From contig JAFDZC010000011.1 in the NCBI GenBank assembly GCA_018267095.1, positions 1 to 64,000 of the forward strand: a stretch of DNA of 64,000 nt, written 5' to 3'. Positions 32,574-41,444 of this stretch are shown here, in pieces. Positions within the stretch are counted from its first letter, which is position 1; each line of letters begins with the position of its first letter. Source of the stretch: Bacteroidota bacterium (GTDB lineage: Bacteria > Bacteroidota > Bacteroidia > Flavobacteriales > Flavobacteriaceae). The translations under genes were made by a program, and so were the position numbers. The notes beneath the pieces are model-generated. The model ran no database searches, was not told where the DNA came from, and saw only the letters and a program-made list of their open reading frames with translations.

Positions 32574-33884
32574 CTAGAATTCGCCCAGCAATTTGGGGTA
32601 GATGATGATTCTTTTGTTTATTTTTTTTTCAACAACGCGATAATCTTCATCGCCGTACTTTGCTTTGTATTGTTCTGTACTGTAATATTCTCTATCGCTC
32701 GGTTGATAAATCTCACCGCTGGTATCATTAATAAATAAATTTATCTGATTCCCAAAACAACGCAGTTTGATCGACCAAAGATTACCATAGTTGGTGTGGT
32801 ACATTCTGTCGTTAAAGTCTAAGAGAAAATCCTTATCACGCGAACATATTTTACTGTTTTCTACCAGTTTGTATAGTTCTTTTCTAGTGAGTTGAAACGC
32901 CTGTTCTAAATTGACTTCGCGGATGACCGATCCCTCTGGGGTATATTCGGCATTTTGCCCCAATAATCTATTGTTCCAATTAGTGTCTTCTTTTTGGTAA
33001 ATTGATTTTATCTGGCCATTGGCATGATAGTCAACAGAGGTAAAAAAATCTCTTTTTTCACTTTCGATTAACAAGCCTATCTCTTTTATGCTATTGCCCC
33101 CATATTTACCTTCAGAAATGGTGTAATAGTTGCCGTTTAGATCTCTAAAGCTCAGATTAAAAATCCCATAATTTGTTCCCATCCACACAAAGTGAAATTC
33201 TTTGTCTTTGAGTACCTCTAATTTCAATTCTTTTTTGAGGTAGCTGTTGATTTTTTTAAAATCATTAAAATTCTTTAAGGTAAAACTGAACATATCTGCA
33301 AAATCTTTGATCGAGTCTTGGTCAGACAGTATTTTTCTGATGTCGTTTTTGATTTTTAATAATTGATGACTCTTGATTTTATTTTTGTGGGGGTTGATGT
33401 AGGGTATAGGGTAATCAAAAAAACAATGGGCTGCTTTGGGTTCTGAATCATCGAGCATCAAATAGTCTTTGTAGGAAATCAATTTTCCGTTTGGATCAAA
33501 ATACAGGTAGGTAATCGGAGCACCGTTTCTGTCAATGGTTTTGTATATCAGTTGCGTGTTTTTAAAATAATATCGCACAATGGCTTCAGAATAATATCTA
33601 ACTCCAGCATCCGGGCTGTTGTGGGTGGCGGGGTCAAACAACAATTCTGAAAAAGAACAGATTATGTCGCCCCGGTAGGAAATACCATTGTATTCAAATT
33701 CATCTTGGCGATTGGCCTCTTTGTAGCGAATGCTTTTTTCAAGGAGTTCGTAAAAGGTAAAACTTTTTCTGATGGAGGCATCGTGTTCCAAAAAACCCAA
33801 ATCTTCTGATTCATACTTCTTGTTCTGCGCATCTAGCCCCAGACTGCAAAACACCAAAAACACAAGGAGGTATATCTTCTTCAT
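32574..33884 (-). CDS. Exported protein of unknown function
   Basis: A 436-residue protein with signal peptide MKKIYLLVFLVFCSLGLDAQ. The body is rich in Tyr, Lys and Asp and has no motif I can name. One stretch (YFDPNGKLISYKDY) and another (VDYHANGQIKSIYQKE...EYTPEGSVIREV) resemble MORN-like or toxin-antitoxin YwqK-like strand repeats common in Bacteroidota. It ends KRIIIYPKLLGEF without a sorting domain. It begins a three-gene set of exported proteins. Beyond its start lies a 670-bp gap containing a large inverted-repeat element. Confidence 0.75.
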   Translation of the reverse strand: MKKIYLLVFLVFCSLGLDAQNKKYESEDLGFLEHDASIRKSFTFYELLEKSIRYKEANRQDEFEYNGISYRGDIICSFSELLFDPATHNSPDAGVRYYSEAIVRYYFKNTQLIYKTIDRNGAPITYLYFDPNGKLISYKDYLMLDDSEPKAAHCFFDYPIPYINPHKNKIKSHQLLKIKNDIRKILSDQDSIKDFADMFSFTLKNFNDFKKINSYLKKELKLEVLKDKEFHFVWMGTNYGIFNLSFRDLNGNYYTISEGKYGGNSIKEIGLLIESEKRDFFTSVDYHANGQIKSIYQKEDTNWNNRLLGQNAEYTPEGSVIREVNLEQAFQLTRKELYKLVENSKICSRDKDFLLDFNDRMYHTNYGNLWSIKLRCFGNQINLFINDTSGEIYQPSDREYYSTEQYKAKYGDEDYRVVEKKINKRIIIYPKLLGEF

Positions 33885-34314
33885 AAGTGTACTTTAAAGA
33901 TAAAGGCTGCGCGGTTACTATTTAAAAACTCAAAATACCCATGTAAAAGCCCTGACTACAAACGCACTTGCGTACGCACCTGTTGTGGTGTAAATTTAGT
34001 GAAATTAATGATTTTGTAGGCCCTAATACAGTAGGCTATGTTTTGGTATTTAGGATGTTTATGATGTACGATGGCCTGATCTGTCCGCGCTGTTGTATTT
34101 TTATTGGCACAATGATCAGTTAACCTCGCCTTTATTTTATGTATTACTTAGCTGCCAAACGTGATTAAAAGCGGTAGATTTTCTGTATCATTTGTTAAAA
34201 TTGCGGGACGGTTATTGTATCTTAAATACCCCAATAAAATTATAGTTAGTGATTAGGTAAATGTTTTCAATGTGTTTATATTCAATATCTTGATAGTGTT
34301 ATAACAAGAGTTAA

Positions 34315-34503
34315 AAGTAGGGCAGAAGCCTTGCCAAAATTTTGTAAACGTTGGTCGACACGAACTGCTGATTTTGATGCCCAAGCTAGGCCCCTTGCTT
34401 TGAGTGTTCAAGCAGTTTTGTTTGAGTCTTGTTTGTAAAAAGGGGGTGTTTTACAAGCCAAACTCAAACAAGACTCAAACGAGACTCAAACAAAACCCTA
34501 CTT
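34315..34503. repeat. Structured inverted-repeat element in a 670-bp intergenic region
   Basis: The outer ends AAGTAGGG (34315-34322) and CCCTACTT (34496-34503) are perfect inverse complements. Inside, a 21-bp left arm (34415-34435, GTTTTGTTTGAGTCTTGTTT plus G) can pair with a right arm at 34476-34496 with one mismatch. Its last 16 bases can instead pair perfectly with 34465-34480. An inner stem TTGTAAAA / TTTTACAA closes the loop. The right side holds repeated ACTCAAAC units. Terminal inverted repeats around a small non-coding body suggest a MITE-like element, while the two competing stems suggest a switching RNA. Neither is proven. The rest of 33885-34555 holds no gene. Confidence 0.55.
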
Positions 34504-34555
34504 AAAAGGCTTTTTTTGGGTGCTATTTTTGACAAAAATGGTGGAGGAAGCAGGT

Positions 34556-35071
34556 TTATTTACGAACATTTTTTAACTTTTTGATTCTTGCCTTTATCGA
34601 GGCAATGGGCTCTTTTTCGACCGCTGTGAGTATTGAATCAAAGCTCTGCTGCCATTCGGGTTTCCGCATCAAAAGCTCATACAAACCTTGGATAGAATTT
34701 ACCCGTACTATTTTGCTTTCATGTTGACTCATGGCCCAGTTGGCGAGTGTGGTCCATATTTTTTCAAACTCGGTGTCGTCTAAATTTATTCTTGAAACCA
34801 TGAGTGCTAGGTGCCATTTAAGCTCTTTATCAGTGGCCTTTTGACAAAGAGCTAAAATGTTTGTTTTGTGCTTTTGTACATATTCAGGATGATTTATCGA
34901 AATTTTTTCGAGGGCATCAGCGGCTCGCATGACCACTTTTCTTTCGGGGTTTTCTAATTCAGAAAACAACTCGTCAAATTCTTCTTGTGAATTGACAGTC
35001 GCTACGACATTGTTTGCCTGTGCTATTGACCGCAAGTCGCCGCCACTTAACTGATGTACATATTTACTCAC
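34556..35071 (-). CDS. HEAT-repeat-like protein
   Basis: A 171-residue, all-helical, cytoplasmic protein. Helical pairs such as KVVMRAADALEKISINHPEYVQ, TDKELKWHLALMVSRINL and KIVRVNSIQGLYELLMRKPEWQ fit HEAT or armadillo-like repeats. Such proteins bind partners or, as in AlkC/AlkD-like families, DNA, but no functional residue points to either. It stands alone between the inverted-repeat element and the VOC gene on the same strand. Confidence 0.75.
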   Translation of the reverse strand: MSKYVHQLSGGDLRSIAQANNVVATVNSQEEFDELFSELENPERKVVMRAADALEKISINHPEYVQKHKTNILALCQKATDKELKWHLALMVSRINLDDTEFEKIWTTLANWAMSQHESKIVRVNSIQGLYELLMRKPEWQQSFDSILTAVEKEPIASIKARIKKLKNVRK

Positions 35072-35131
35072 TGGGCAGATGGTTATTGAATTATTTTAAC
35101 TAAAAATCAATTGATTGAAGTTTTTGATTTG

Positions 35132-35521
35132 CTACATGCCTTGTGGCTGAATGATGCTGTTTCTGTTGCCTTCGGTATCTATAAACGAAACGTACATACC
35201 AAAATTAGGGATCGCCATGGGTTCACCCAAAACGGTACCACCGTGATGACTTATTTTCTGGATGGTTTCGTTGATATTTTCGACCCCGATTACAATAGAT
35301 GGGTATTGACTTGGCCAATCAGGTTTGATCGGGTAGAACCCCCCGTCGATTGTTCCTGCCGGAGCACCGGGCTTAGCATCACTAATGGCTGTTTGTGCCA
35401 AAATATAATTACCTGATTGTGCTCCTAAGTCGGTGACTTTCCAACCAAAACTCTCGGAATAAAATTTTGCAATTCGCTGTGCATCCTTATACGGAAGCTC
35501 AAAATGTACTACTGGATTCAT
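35132..35521 (-). CDS. VOC family (glyoxalase/bleomycin-resistance-like) protein
   Basis: About 129 residues from the ATG at 35521 (MNPVVHFELPYKDAQRIAKF); the ATG at 35530 adds three residues. The fold signature is a paired beta-alpha-beta-beta-beta module: an N-terminal half ending GNYILAQTAI and a C-terminal half with ENINETIQKISHHGGTVLGEP and FIDTEGNRNSIIQP. The glutamate in the first strand and the FxDxEGN end are usual for the family. Substrate unknown. It lies 60 bp upstream of the HEAT-like gene and could share its transcript. Confidence 0.85.
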   Translation of the reverse strand: MNPVVHFELPYKDAQRIAKFYSESFGWKVTDLGAQSGNYILAQTAISDAKPGAPAGTIDGGFYPIKPDWPSQYPSIVIGVENINETIQKISHHGGTVLGEPMAIPNFGMYVSFIDTEGNRNSIIQPQGM

Positions 35522-35647
35522 TGTGATCATATTTAAGATTAAACTGAAATTTCTTTAGGAGATGAATGCGTAGGCACCTTGGATAATATACTTCACTGTT
35601 CTTTTGAATATTTTTTAGCGTATTTGCCTTTCTGATTTTACTTTGCT

Positions 35648-36130
35648 TTATGGTTTAGCTCTGCCTATAAATCTTTGTTTTCCTAAAAGAAAATCGATAG
35701 CTCTTTGTATGTTTTTGTCGAGCGTTTCGGGTGTTTTTAACTTAGATAAATATCGGATGATTTCTAATTTTCTGGATGCAGACAATCCATCAAAAACAGT
35801 TTTTGCTTCCGGGTTTTCATTTAGGGCTATTAAAAATTTTGCCGGTGTTTCAATGGCTCTGCTCTCAGGATCATAACCCACTGTAATGTCAATGAATTCA
35901 CCAATGCGTTGCGGAGAATTTTTGAGCATTACTGTATTAATGTACAATCGCCATTGGCCACTGTATTTTACTAAGGTCTGTTTGTAAGGTTCACCATTGA
36001 TGGTGCCTTTTATGGGGATGAGTCCTTTGTCTTTTGCGGCTTGTTTAAATATCTCAAGAAGAATTGCTTCAGGCACATAGACGAAAGGATTAACGCCTAT
36101 AATATTTATTTCTGCCTTAAACTGGAACAT
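35648..36130 (-). CDS. DUF1905 / YdeI (OmpD-associated) domain protein
   Basis: A 160-residue protein joining two small domains. An N-terminal DUF1905 beta-barrel has MFQFKAEINIIG...GTINGEPYKQTLVKYSGQWRLYI, and a C-terminal bacteriocin-protection (YdeI/OmdA) helical domain has FLIALNENPEAKTVFDGLSASRKLEIIRYLSKLKTPETLDKNIQRA. The combination is common in Bacteroidota, with no defined biochemical role. It is followed by the VOC gene after 126 bp. Confidence 0.8.
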   Translation of the reverse strand: MFQFKAEINIIGVNPFVYVPEAILLEIFKQAAKDKGLIPIKGTINGEPYKQTLVKYSGQWRLYINTVMLKNSPQRIGEFIDITVGYDPESRAIETPAKFLIALNENPEAKTVFDGLSASRKLEIIRYLSKLKTPETLDKNIQRAIDFLLGKQRFIGRAKP

Positions 36131-36401
36131 TGCTTAACTCTGTTAATCGTTATTTGTATGCTGGTCGCTAACTTATCTACGCACCATTTTGGTATCTAAC
36201 CTAAAAGCCCAGCACCTCAAGCAGGTTTGGTGAGTGTCATTAGTAGTGAGGTTTAAATGTAGCAATTTTTGTGAGCGGAGTCAAAAAAAGTAGTTGGGAG
36301 TAAGGTTTTGGTCGTCAGTCGTTAGGAATCTCCATGCGTCGATTTGACCAAGCAAAAGAGTAAAACTTCAATCCCTCTGGCGCTACAAAGTATCATTCGG
36401 C

Positions 36402-37121
36402 TTATTCATGCTTCATGACCATATCAATAGCAATTCCGACTATAAAAATAAGCAGGTAAAAGGTCAGACTGCCGAGTATAAACGCTATGGCTGCTTTGAG
36501 ATAATTTGCGAGGACTTTTTCTTTAAAAAAATCGCCCATAGACCAGATCAAATAAAGCACCCCGACCGTGCCGGCTATTTTAAATAATCTCAAATGCAAG
36601 ATGCCTTCAGCTATGGCAAAGACTGAATAAATCAGCATGGTGATGCCTAGCGTAAAACACAGCATGATGAGCAATTCGTAAAAGTTGTATTGGTACTTTT
36701 TAAATAAAACTTTGAGCCACATAGCCACAAATATCCCAATGATGATGTTGCCATAGCCGTAATGCGATTGGATCCATTTAAAAATATTGCCAATGGCCGA
36801 ATTTTCGAACCCTTCGTATTTGATGTATTCGTCTTCTATATGAAACCAATGGCTAATCAGCGTATAGATGACCGAAGTTAAAATGATGAATATAATGGGT
36901 TTGACCAGTCGGCTGCGGTTTTCAGATAGGTAGTTTCGGATGTTTTGCCCTGGATGGGTGATGAGCTCACTGATGGTATACAAAATTCCGCGTTCAAAAT
37001 GCAAAACATGTTCAATTTCATGCATGATATAATGCCGGTCAATTCTTTTTAAACTTGCCGGTTGCCCACAATTCGGACAAAAATTAGAATCAAATTCAAA
37101 AGTGCAGTTTTTACAAGTCAT
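36402..37121 (-). CDS. DUF3667 membrane protein with zinc ribbon
   Basis: About 239 residues from the ATG at 37121. The N-terminus is a zinc ribbon, with C3, C6, C15 and C18 in MTCKNCTFEFDSNFCPNCGQ. About five hydrophobic segments follow (e.g. FIILTSVIYTLISHWF, IIIGIFVAMWLKVLF, FILGSLTFYLLIFIVGIAI). This matches DUF3667, a Bacteroidota family of unknown function. An upstream ATG at 37151 lies within a CTCA-type octamer repeat, so I prefer the start directly before the ribbon. The 36131-36401 gap holds only repeat fragments near 36300-36385. Confidence 0.82.
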   Translation of the reverse strand: MTCKNCTFEFDSNFCPNCGQPASLKRIDRHYIMHEIEHVLHFERGILYTISELITHPGQNIRNYLSENRSRLVKPIIFIILTSVIYTLISHWFHIEDEYIKYEGFENSAIGNIFKWIQSHYGYGNIIIGIFVAMWLKVLFKKYQYNFYELLIMLCFTLGITMLIYSVFAIAEGILHLRLFKIAGTVGVLYLIWSMGDFFKEKVLANYLKAAIAFILGSLTFYLLIFIVGIAIDMVMKHE

Positions 37122-37134
37122 ACGTTTTGTTTTT

Positions 37135-37158
37135 CTCACTAACTCAGCCACTCAACTC
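37135..37158 (+). repeat. CTCAGnnn octamer repeat, locus 6
   Basis: Three units: CTCACTAA, CTCAGCCA, CTCAACTC, between the DUF3667 gene and the stop of the Ycf48-like T9SS gene. Confidence 0.45.
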
Positions 37159-37167
37159 TATCACACT

Positions 37168-39660
37168 TTACTCCTTAGTAATTTTAATAACCTTTTCAAC
37201 CCCATTGCTTTTGATTTTTAAGAAATAAAGCCCTTTTGCAAGTTCAGATACATCAGCGGATGCGTTAGACAAGTGCACATTTTGGTTGCGGATGACTTTT
37301 CCGAGTACGTCCATCAAGGTGATGGATTCAATCAAGGCATTGGTTTTTTTAGCCGAGATATTTATCAGGTTGGTGGTTGGGTTCGGATATATCGCAAAAT
37401 CGGCATCTTCCAATTGATTGACTGCAAGGGTTGCCACAAACTCGGTAGGGAAGGTATTGGTGGTGATGGCCGGATTGGTATCAAAATAAATATCAGCAGT
37501 ATTCGGAATGATATCACCAATGGCATAGCCCGGTTTGGGTTTTACTTCAAAAACGATGTATCCTTTTCCGGTGTCGGTATCGGCCACTGAAGGCGGCAAG
37601 TTGATGTTGTCAAAGCTCCAAGTAAGGTTTTGACCCACTCTGTCAAGGATATACGGATGGCTGGCATCAATCATTCTGATCGAAGTTTCATCGAGTTGGG
37701 CATCGAGCAAATCCACCACCCTGATGTTTAAAGCATCGGCTGTTCCGGTATTTTCAAAGCGGATGGTATAAGTCAGATAATCATCGCTCGTAAAACTCGA
37801 ATGTAGGATTTTGCCTCCGTGTTTTTCGGTAATATCGTTGGGATCATAAGACGCTACAATGGTCTGAGATAGCGTGCTTGTATTGTTTTGAGGAAACGAG
37901 TCCGTTGGGGTGATTGAAGCCATAGCGGTAAGCAACTGACCGAGCGCTACCGTTGGAATCGGGGGTACTTGCATGTTTATAGACATGTATCTAGACTCAT
38001 TGGGTTGTAAGTTGGTAAAGGTATAGGTAAAACCGGTTGGCGTGGTAACGATGTTGTTGGGGTATACTATGTTAATCGTGACATTGGGGTCTTTATCAAA
38101 AGTGATTACGCCTGAGGCAATGATCTGGTTGCTGTTATTTTTATAATATATAGTATTTACATAGCTATTTGAGGGCCTTGGTGGTATGAAAGTAATAAGA
38201 TTTACCAACAAATCGGTGCAGTTGACATTGGTTGGGACGAGCGGAAAGTTATAAACCACAGTACCCGAATTAGCCGGTAAAGAAACATTGTTGAAAGAAG
38301 CTACAGGCAGTGTATAAGTATTGCTACAATTACCAGCTCCAGGAAATATTGAAAATGCCAAATTATAGCTATCGAGCGGATTTATATTATCCAAAGCAAA
38401 ACTGCCATTATAAGAATTGATGTAATGCGGTGCATCAGAATTGACCTGATAGCTAAAGGTTCCTTGATGATAATCACTTTCGTTAGCATCTTGAACGCCA
38501 TTGTTATTGGTATCGATAAACGCATGGAGCAATATATTTGAATTATACTGTACTGGTAATGTTGCCATACCGTTCCAACGAAAAATTCCACCTACTGTTG
38601 ATGAATAGCTAAATCCGCTGGCAAATCCGTAGTTTTCATTGAGCATAGAAACAATGCCACCGTCTACTTGGTTTGTATCATTAATATGAAACCAAGTATT
38701 TCCTGCATCGAGCGTATAGGCCGAACCGCGAGTGGGTGAGAGCAACAAATCTTGACCTACTGTAACATACATGTTCGGATGACCAGGCACCGCTGAGATA
38801 CCAAAGTTTTTCATGGCGGTATCATTAGCAACAAAAACCGCAGTCCAAGTAGCTCCGCCATCATTGGTTCGATACAATTCATAAGCGTCGGTCATCAACA
38901 GCCCATGGTTGACATCGCTGAAGGCTAAATGACCCTTACCGCTGCCGTTGATTCCTCCTCCAAAGTCAGGAATTGGCGATTGTGCAACCGACCAAGTGGC
39001 TCCTTTATCGGTAGAATGAAGCAGTCTGCCAAAGGTGGTTCCTATCCAAATACTATTGCCGCTTACAGCAAATTGGGGCATACCATATTCTTGTGGGTCT
39101 ATCGGAACCAGCGCTGGTGTCGAGGCAATACGCGACCAGTTGCTGCCGCCATCTGAGGTTTTGTAAATTTCAAAATATCCATTGGCTGGGTCACCTGCAG
39201 CGATTCCTTCTTGGGCATTCCAAAAATAGACAAGATTGGTAAACGAAGCAGGGTCAGAAAAGGCAGCTGTGGCTTGCCGAGTCCAGGTTGTTCCACCATC
39301 AGTGGTTTGCCAAATACCCCCTTGAACACCACCACCTGACGGAAATACAGAGGCATAGGCCACTGAAGAAGATACACCGTGGATGTTGGCGATTTCTAGG
39401 TTCAGTGAATTGGGCCCTAAGTCAATAGCTCCAGTGGTCCAGACCGTTCCGCCATTGTCTGTCTTGGCAAAGCGTCTGATGGCTGAAATACCAGTATTTC
39501 CAGGCCTCATATTGAGCCAAGTAACATTTTCGTCTACAATTGAAATACTGCGCACACCTGTTAAGGCAGTGGGCTGTGCGGTTGCATATTCTGTCCAAAC
39601 GCTCTGAGCCTGCGCGCTGACAACGATTAAAAATATAGAAAGGAGTAAAAGTTTTTTCAT
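37168..39660 (-). CDS. Secreted Ycf48-like/BNR propeller protein with T9SS type A sorting domain
   Basis: About 830 residues from the ATG at 39660 (MKKLLLLSIFLIVVSAQAQ signal peptide). Residues ~25-370 contain repeated TDGGTTWT, SDGGSNWSR, TDKGATWS and NDGGATWT motifs of the BNR/Ycf48-like propeller. A middle region (~400-600) is Ig-like. A DUF11/DUF7619-like segment follows, with ASYDPNDITEKHGG and LTYTIRFENTGTADALNIRVVDLLD. The C-terminal ~75 residues (DFAIYPNPTTNLINIS...EKVIKITKE) are a type A sorting domain. The exact TATATTTG promoter element at 39691-39698 overlaps a longer in-frame start (39693), which rules that start out. Confidence 0.9.
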   Translation of the reverse strand: MKKLLLLSIFLIVVSAQAQSVWTEYATAQPTALTGVRSISIVDENVTWLNMRPGNTGISAIRRFAKTDNGGTVWTTGAIDLGPNSLNLEIANIHGVSSSVAYASVFPSGGGVQGGIWQTTDGGTTWTRQATAAFSDPASFTNLVYFWNAQEGIAAGDPANGYFEIYKTSDGGSNWSRIASTPALVPIDPQEYGMPQFAVSGNSIWIGTTFGRLLHSTDKGATWSVAQSPIPDFGGGINGSGKGHLAFSDVNHGLLMTDAYELYRTNDGGATWTAVFVANDTAMKNFGISAVPGHPNMYVTVGQDLLLSPTRGSAYTLDAGNTWFHINDTNQVDGGIVSMLNENYGFASGFSYSSTVGGIFRWNGMATLPVQYNSNILLHAFIDTNNNGVQDANESDYHQGTFSYQVNSDAPHYINSYNGSFALDNINPLDSYNLAFSIFPGAGNCSNTYTLPVASFNNVSLPANSGTVVYNFPLVPTNVNCTDLLVNLITFIPPRPSNSYVNTIYYKNNSNQIIASGVITFDKDPNVTINIVYPNNIVTTPTGFTYTFTNLQPNESRYMSINMQVPPIPTVALGQLLTAMASITPTDSFPQNNTSTLSQTIVASYDPNDITEKHGGKILHSSFTSDDYLTYTIRFENTGTADALNIRVVDLLDAQLDETSIRMIDASHPYILDRVGQNLTWSFDNINLPPSVADTDTGKGYIVFEVKPKPGYAIGDIIPNTADIYFDTNPAITTNTFPTEFVATLAVNQLEDADFAIYPNPTTNLINISAKKTNALIESITLMDVLGKVIRNQNVHLSNASADVSELAKGLYFLKIKSNGVEKVIKITKE

Positions 39661-39690
39661 AGCCATTTGATTTAAAGATGCATAGCATAA

Positions 39691-39698
39691 CAAATATA
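39691..39698 (-). promoter_or_regulatory. Bacteroidota -7 element
   Basis: TATATTTG on the minus strand, exact to TAnnTTTG, 30 bp upstream of the ATG at 39660. A TTTG at 39723-39726 lies 24 bp upstream. Confidence 0.6.
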
Positions 39699-39810
39699 GG
39701 CTTAAAAATTTATTGATTTGTTCAAAAAATTTCGTTTGATTTTGAATTTGCGAAATGAGTTGTAGCTCCGTTGCTTTGTCGGGAGTTAGTTGTTGGTTGC
39801 TTCAATAAAT

Positions 39811-39865
39811 ACATTTGGTAAAACGAATCATCGCTCATGAAACGTTTTATTCTTTGCGCGTCAGC
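39811..39865 (+). repeat. Dispersed hairpin repeat, copy 3
   Basis: AAAACG (39820-39825) pairs with CGTTTT (39843-39848), and TCAT (39828-39831) with ATGA (39837-39840) inside. The flank TATTCTTTGCGCGTCAGCC resembles TATTTGGTGAGCGTCAACT after copy 1. It lies about 70 bp past the stop of the NYN-domain gene. Confidence 0.5.
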
Positions 39866-39935
39866 CACGCAAGCACACCGCTGAAATATGGGCGGTCATG
39901 CTTTTTTACAGTCCAAATAAATCACGCGCTCTACT

Positions 39936-40682
39936 TTACTTTCTCTTGATCAAAGGCTGATTGAGTCCGTTGATTTTGTGGTTGATTACCTCATAATTGG
40001 GTAAGTTTCTAAAGAGTTGGGTGAGGTTTTTACAACCAAAATCACGGGCATCAAAGCTGGGATCTATTTTTCGGAGGTTGATGCCTATTTGCGCTACGGT
40101 AGTTTCTTCGTCTTCACCTACCGAAATATCAAATGCTTTGTCTAAATGTTTGAGATTGCTTTTTTGTGGTTCAGGTGTTTTCTCTTCAAGTTTTGCATTG
40201 GTGCGGGTGCGCATGCTTTTTGTAGGCTCTTCTTTGAGGGGTTCGGCCGAAATATGCTCGCAAAACGTAAAAATCTCGCACGACTGAATAAAAGCCATGG
40301 GCGTGCTTTTTTTTCCGATGCCCATTACAAAAACACCGTGTTCGCGAATTCTTTTGGCCAAGCCTGTGTAGTCGCTGTCACTGGAGACAATACAAAAGCC
40401 ATCGATGTTTTTTTCATGCAGTACATCCATGGCATCTATAATCAAAGAGCTATCAGTTGAGTTTTTGCCTTTGGTATAGGAGAATTTTTGTATCGGATTA
40501 AACGAATATAAATTAATAACATCTTTCCAACCTTTCATTTGGTTGGTGGTCCAGTCACCGTATATTCTACGGATGGTGGCTTTGCCGTATTTGGCCACTT
40601 CTTCAAGAATTTCTTTCAGAAGTTTGGGTTGTGCATTATCGCCGTCAATCAAGACGGCTATGTTAAAATTCTTTTGCATCAT
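39936..40682 (-). CDS. NYN-domain nuclease-like protein with OST-HTH (LOTUS) domain
   Basis: A 248-residue protein (the second Met is an equally good start). Residues ~8-145 form a NYN (PIN-like) domain with acidic residues in VLIDGDNAQPKLL, in the DSSLIIDAMDVL helix and in SSDSDYTGLAKRIREHG. These are expected to bind metal for RNA cleavage. A charged linker follows. Residues ~170-245 (TTVAQIGINLRKIDPSFDARDFGCKNLTQLFRNL) match an OST-HTH/LOTUS domain, an RNA-binding fold. In bacteria this pairing is widespread but its targets are unknown. Confidence 0.85.
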   Translation of the reverse strand: MMQKNFNIAVLIDGDNAQPKLLKEILEEVAKYGKATIRRIYGDWTTNQMKGWKDVINLYSFNPIQKFSYTKGKNSTDSSLIIDAMDVLHEKNIDGFCIVSSDSDYTGLAKRIREHGVFVMGIGKKSTPMAFIQSCEIFTFCEHISAEPLKEEPTKSMRTRTNAKLEEKTPEPQKSNLKHLDKAFDISVGEDEETTVAQIGINLRKIDPSFDARDFGCKNLTQLFRNLPNYEVINHKINGLNQPLIKRK

Positions 40683-40825
40683 TAAAGTTGTGTTGGTTCA
40701 TCAACGCGCATCTTGCGTTGGATGAAGTTAAATTGTTTTTGCCAGGCTAAACCAAAGGCCATCAACAGAATGGTAAAATACCAACGATTTGGTTGTAACG
40801 ATGGGTTGTGCGTTGCCGGCTTATT

Positions 40826-40859
40826 CAAATAAAAAAGCCAATCTTTACAGACTGGCTTA
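40826..40859 (-). terminator. Rho-independent terminator of the cold-shock gene
   Basis: On the minus strand AAGCCA-GTCTGTAAAGAT-TGGCTT is followed by a T-run. It lies 23 bp after the cold-shock stop. Confidence 0.75.
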
Positions 40860-40881
40860 GTTGGCACAGGTAAAATATATC

Positions 40882-41073
40882 TTAGATAACGTTTACATTG
40901 ACAGCATTTAATCCCTTTTGTCCATTTTCTACGGAGTAGGTTACAGTGTCGTTTTCGCGTACCGGCCCATTTAAACCGCTGGCATGCACGAACACATCTT
41001 TATCACCATTGTTGGGGGTGATAAATCCGAAGCCTTTTGCTTCATTGAAAAACTTAATAGTTCCTTCGTTCAT
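40882..41073 (-). CDS. Cold-shock domain protein
   Basis: A 63-residue single cold-shock domain with RNP1 (KGFGFITP, residues ~13-20) and RNP2 (VFVHASGL). The C-terminal part (ENDTVTYSVENGQKGLNAVNVNVI) is complete. It binds single-stranded RNA or DNA and probably acts as an RNA chaperone. The gene is monocistronic, with its own -7 element about 28 bp upstream and a terminator directly downstream. The short implied leader (~20 nt) gives no room for a CspA-type thermosensor 5' UTR. Confidence 0.95.
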   Translation of the reverse strand: MNEGTIKFFNEAKGFGFITPNNGDKDVFVHASGLNGPVRENDTVTYSVENGQKGLNAVNVNVI

Positions 41074-41100
41074 AATATGATTATTGTATTAATAATGAAA

Positions 41101-41108
41101 CAAAGGTA
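41101..41108 (-). promoter_or_regulatory. Bacteroidota -7 element for the cold-shock gene
   Basis: TACCTTTG on the minus strand, exact to TAnnTTTG, 27 bp upstream of the ATG. No TTTG is seen at the expected upstream distance. Confidence 0.55.
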
Positions 41109-41444
41109 GGCTTTTAAAGTTTATGTTTTTGAAAAATATATAAAAATATTATTTTTTGAATGAAAATATTTTAATAAAAATTAAAATTTAATATGTTTTT
41201 TTAAAAAAAATAATTCAAAAAAGGTGTTTATTGACACGCTTATCAACTTCAATATGAACCGTACGGGGCATGCTGTATCTTCTGAACATCTTGTAAACCT
41301 ATTGGCTGTAAAAGATTATTGCACAGGATAATATTTACTGGGTGTGCCGTCTATTTGCTTGGCTGAAGTATGCGAATTGCAGCAATTAGCTTAGGATTTT
41401 TTAAAAAACCATTACTTTTACGGTTTTAATACCAATACTGCTTC
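41109..41444. other. AT-rich intergenic region without recognised genes
   Basis: About 336 bp between the divergent cold-shock gene and kdsB. The first ~110 bp are long A/T runs that could act as UP-like or nucleoid-protein-binding DNA. Just before kdsB, TACTTTTA at ~41414 matches TAnnTTTG in all but its last base and may be its promoter. No gene or repeat is visible. Confidence 0.4.

Noticed and set aside
40682-40867. A 61-codon minus-strand open frame ending just before the NYN gene
   Set aside because: Its first codons lie inside the cold-shock gene terminator hairpin, its composition is unlike neighbouring genes, and no promoter or family match is visible.
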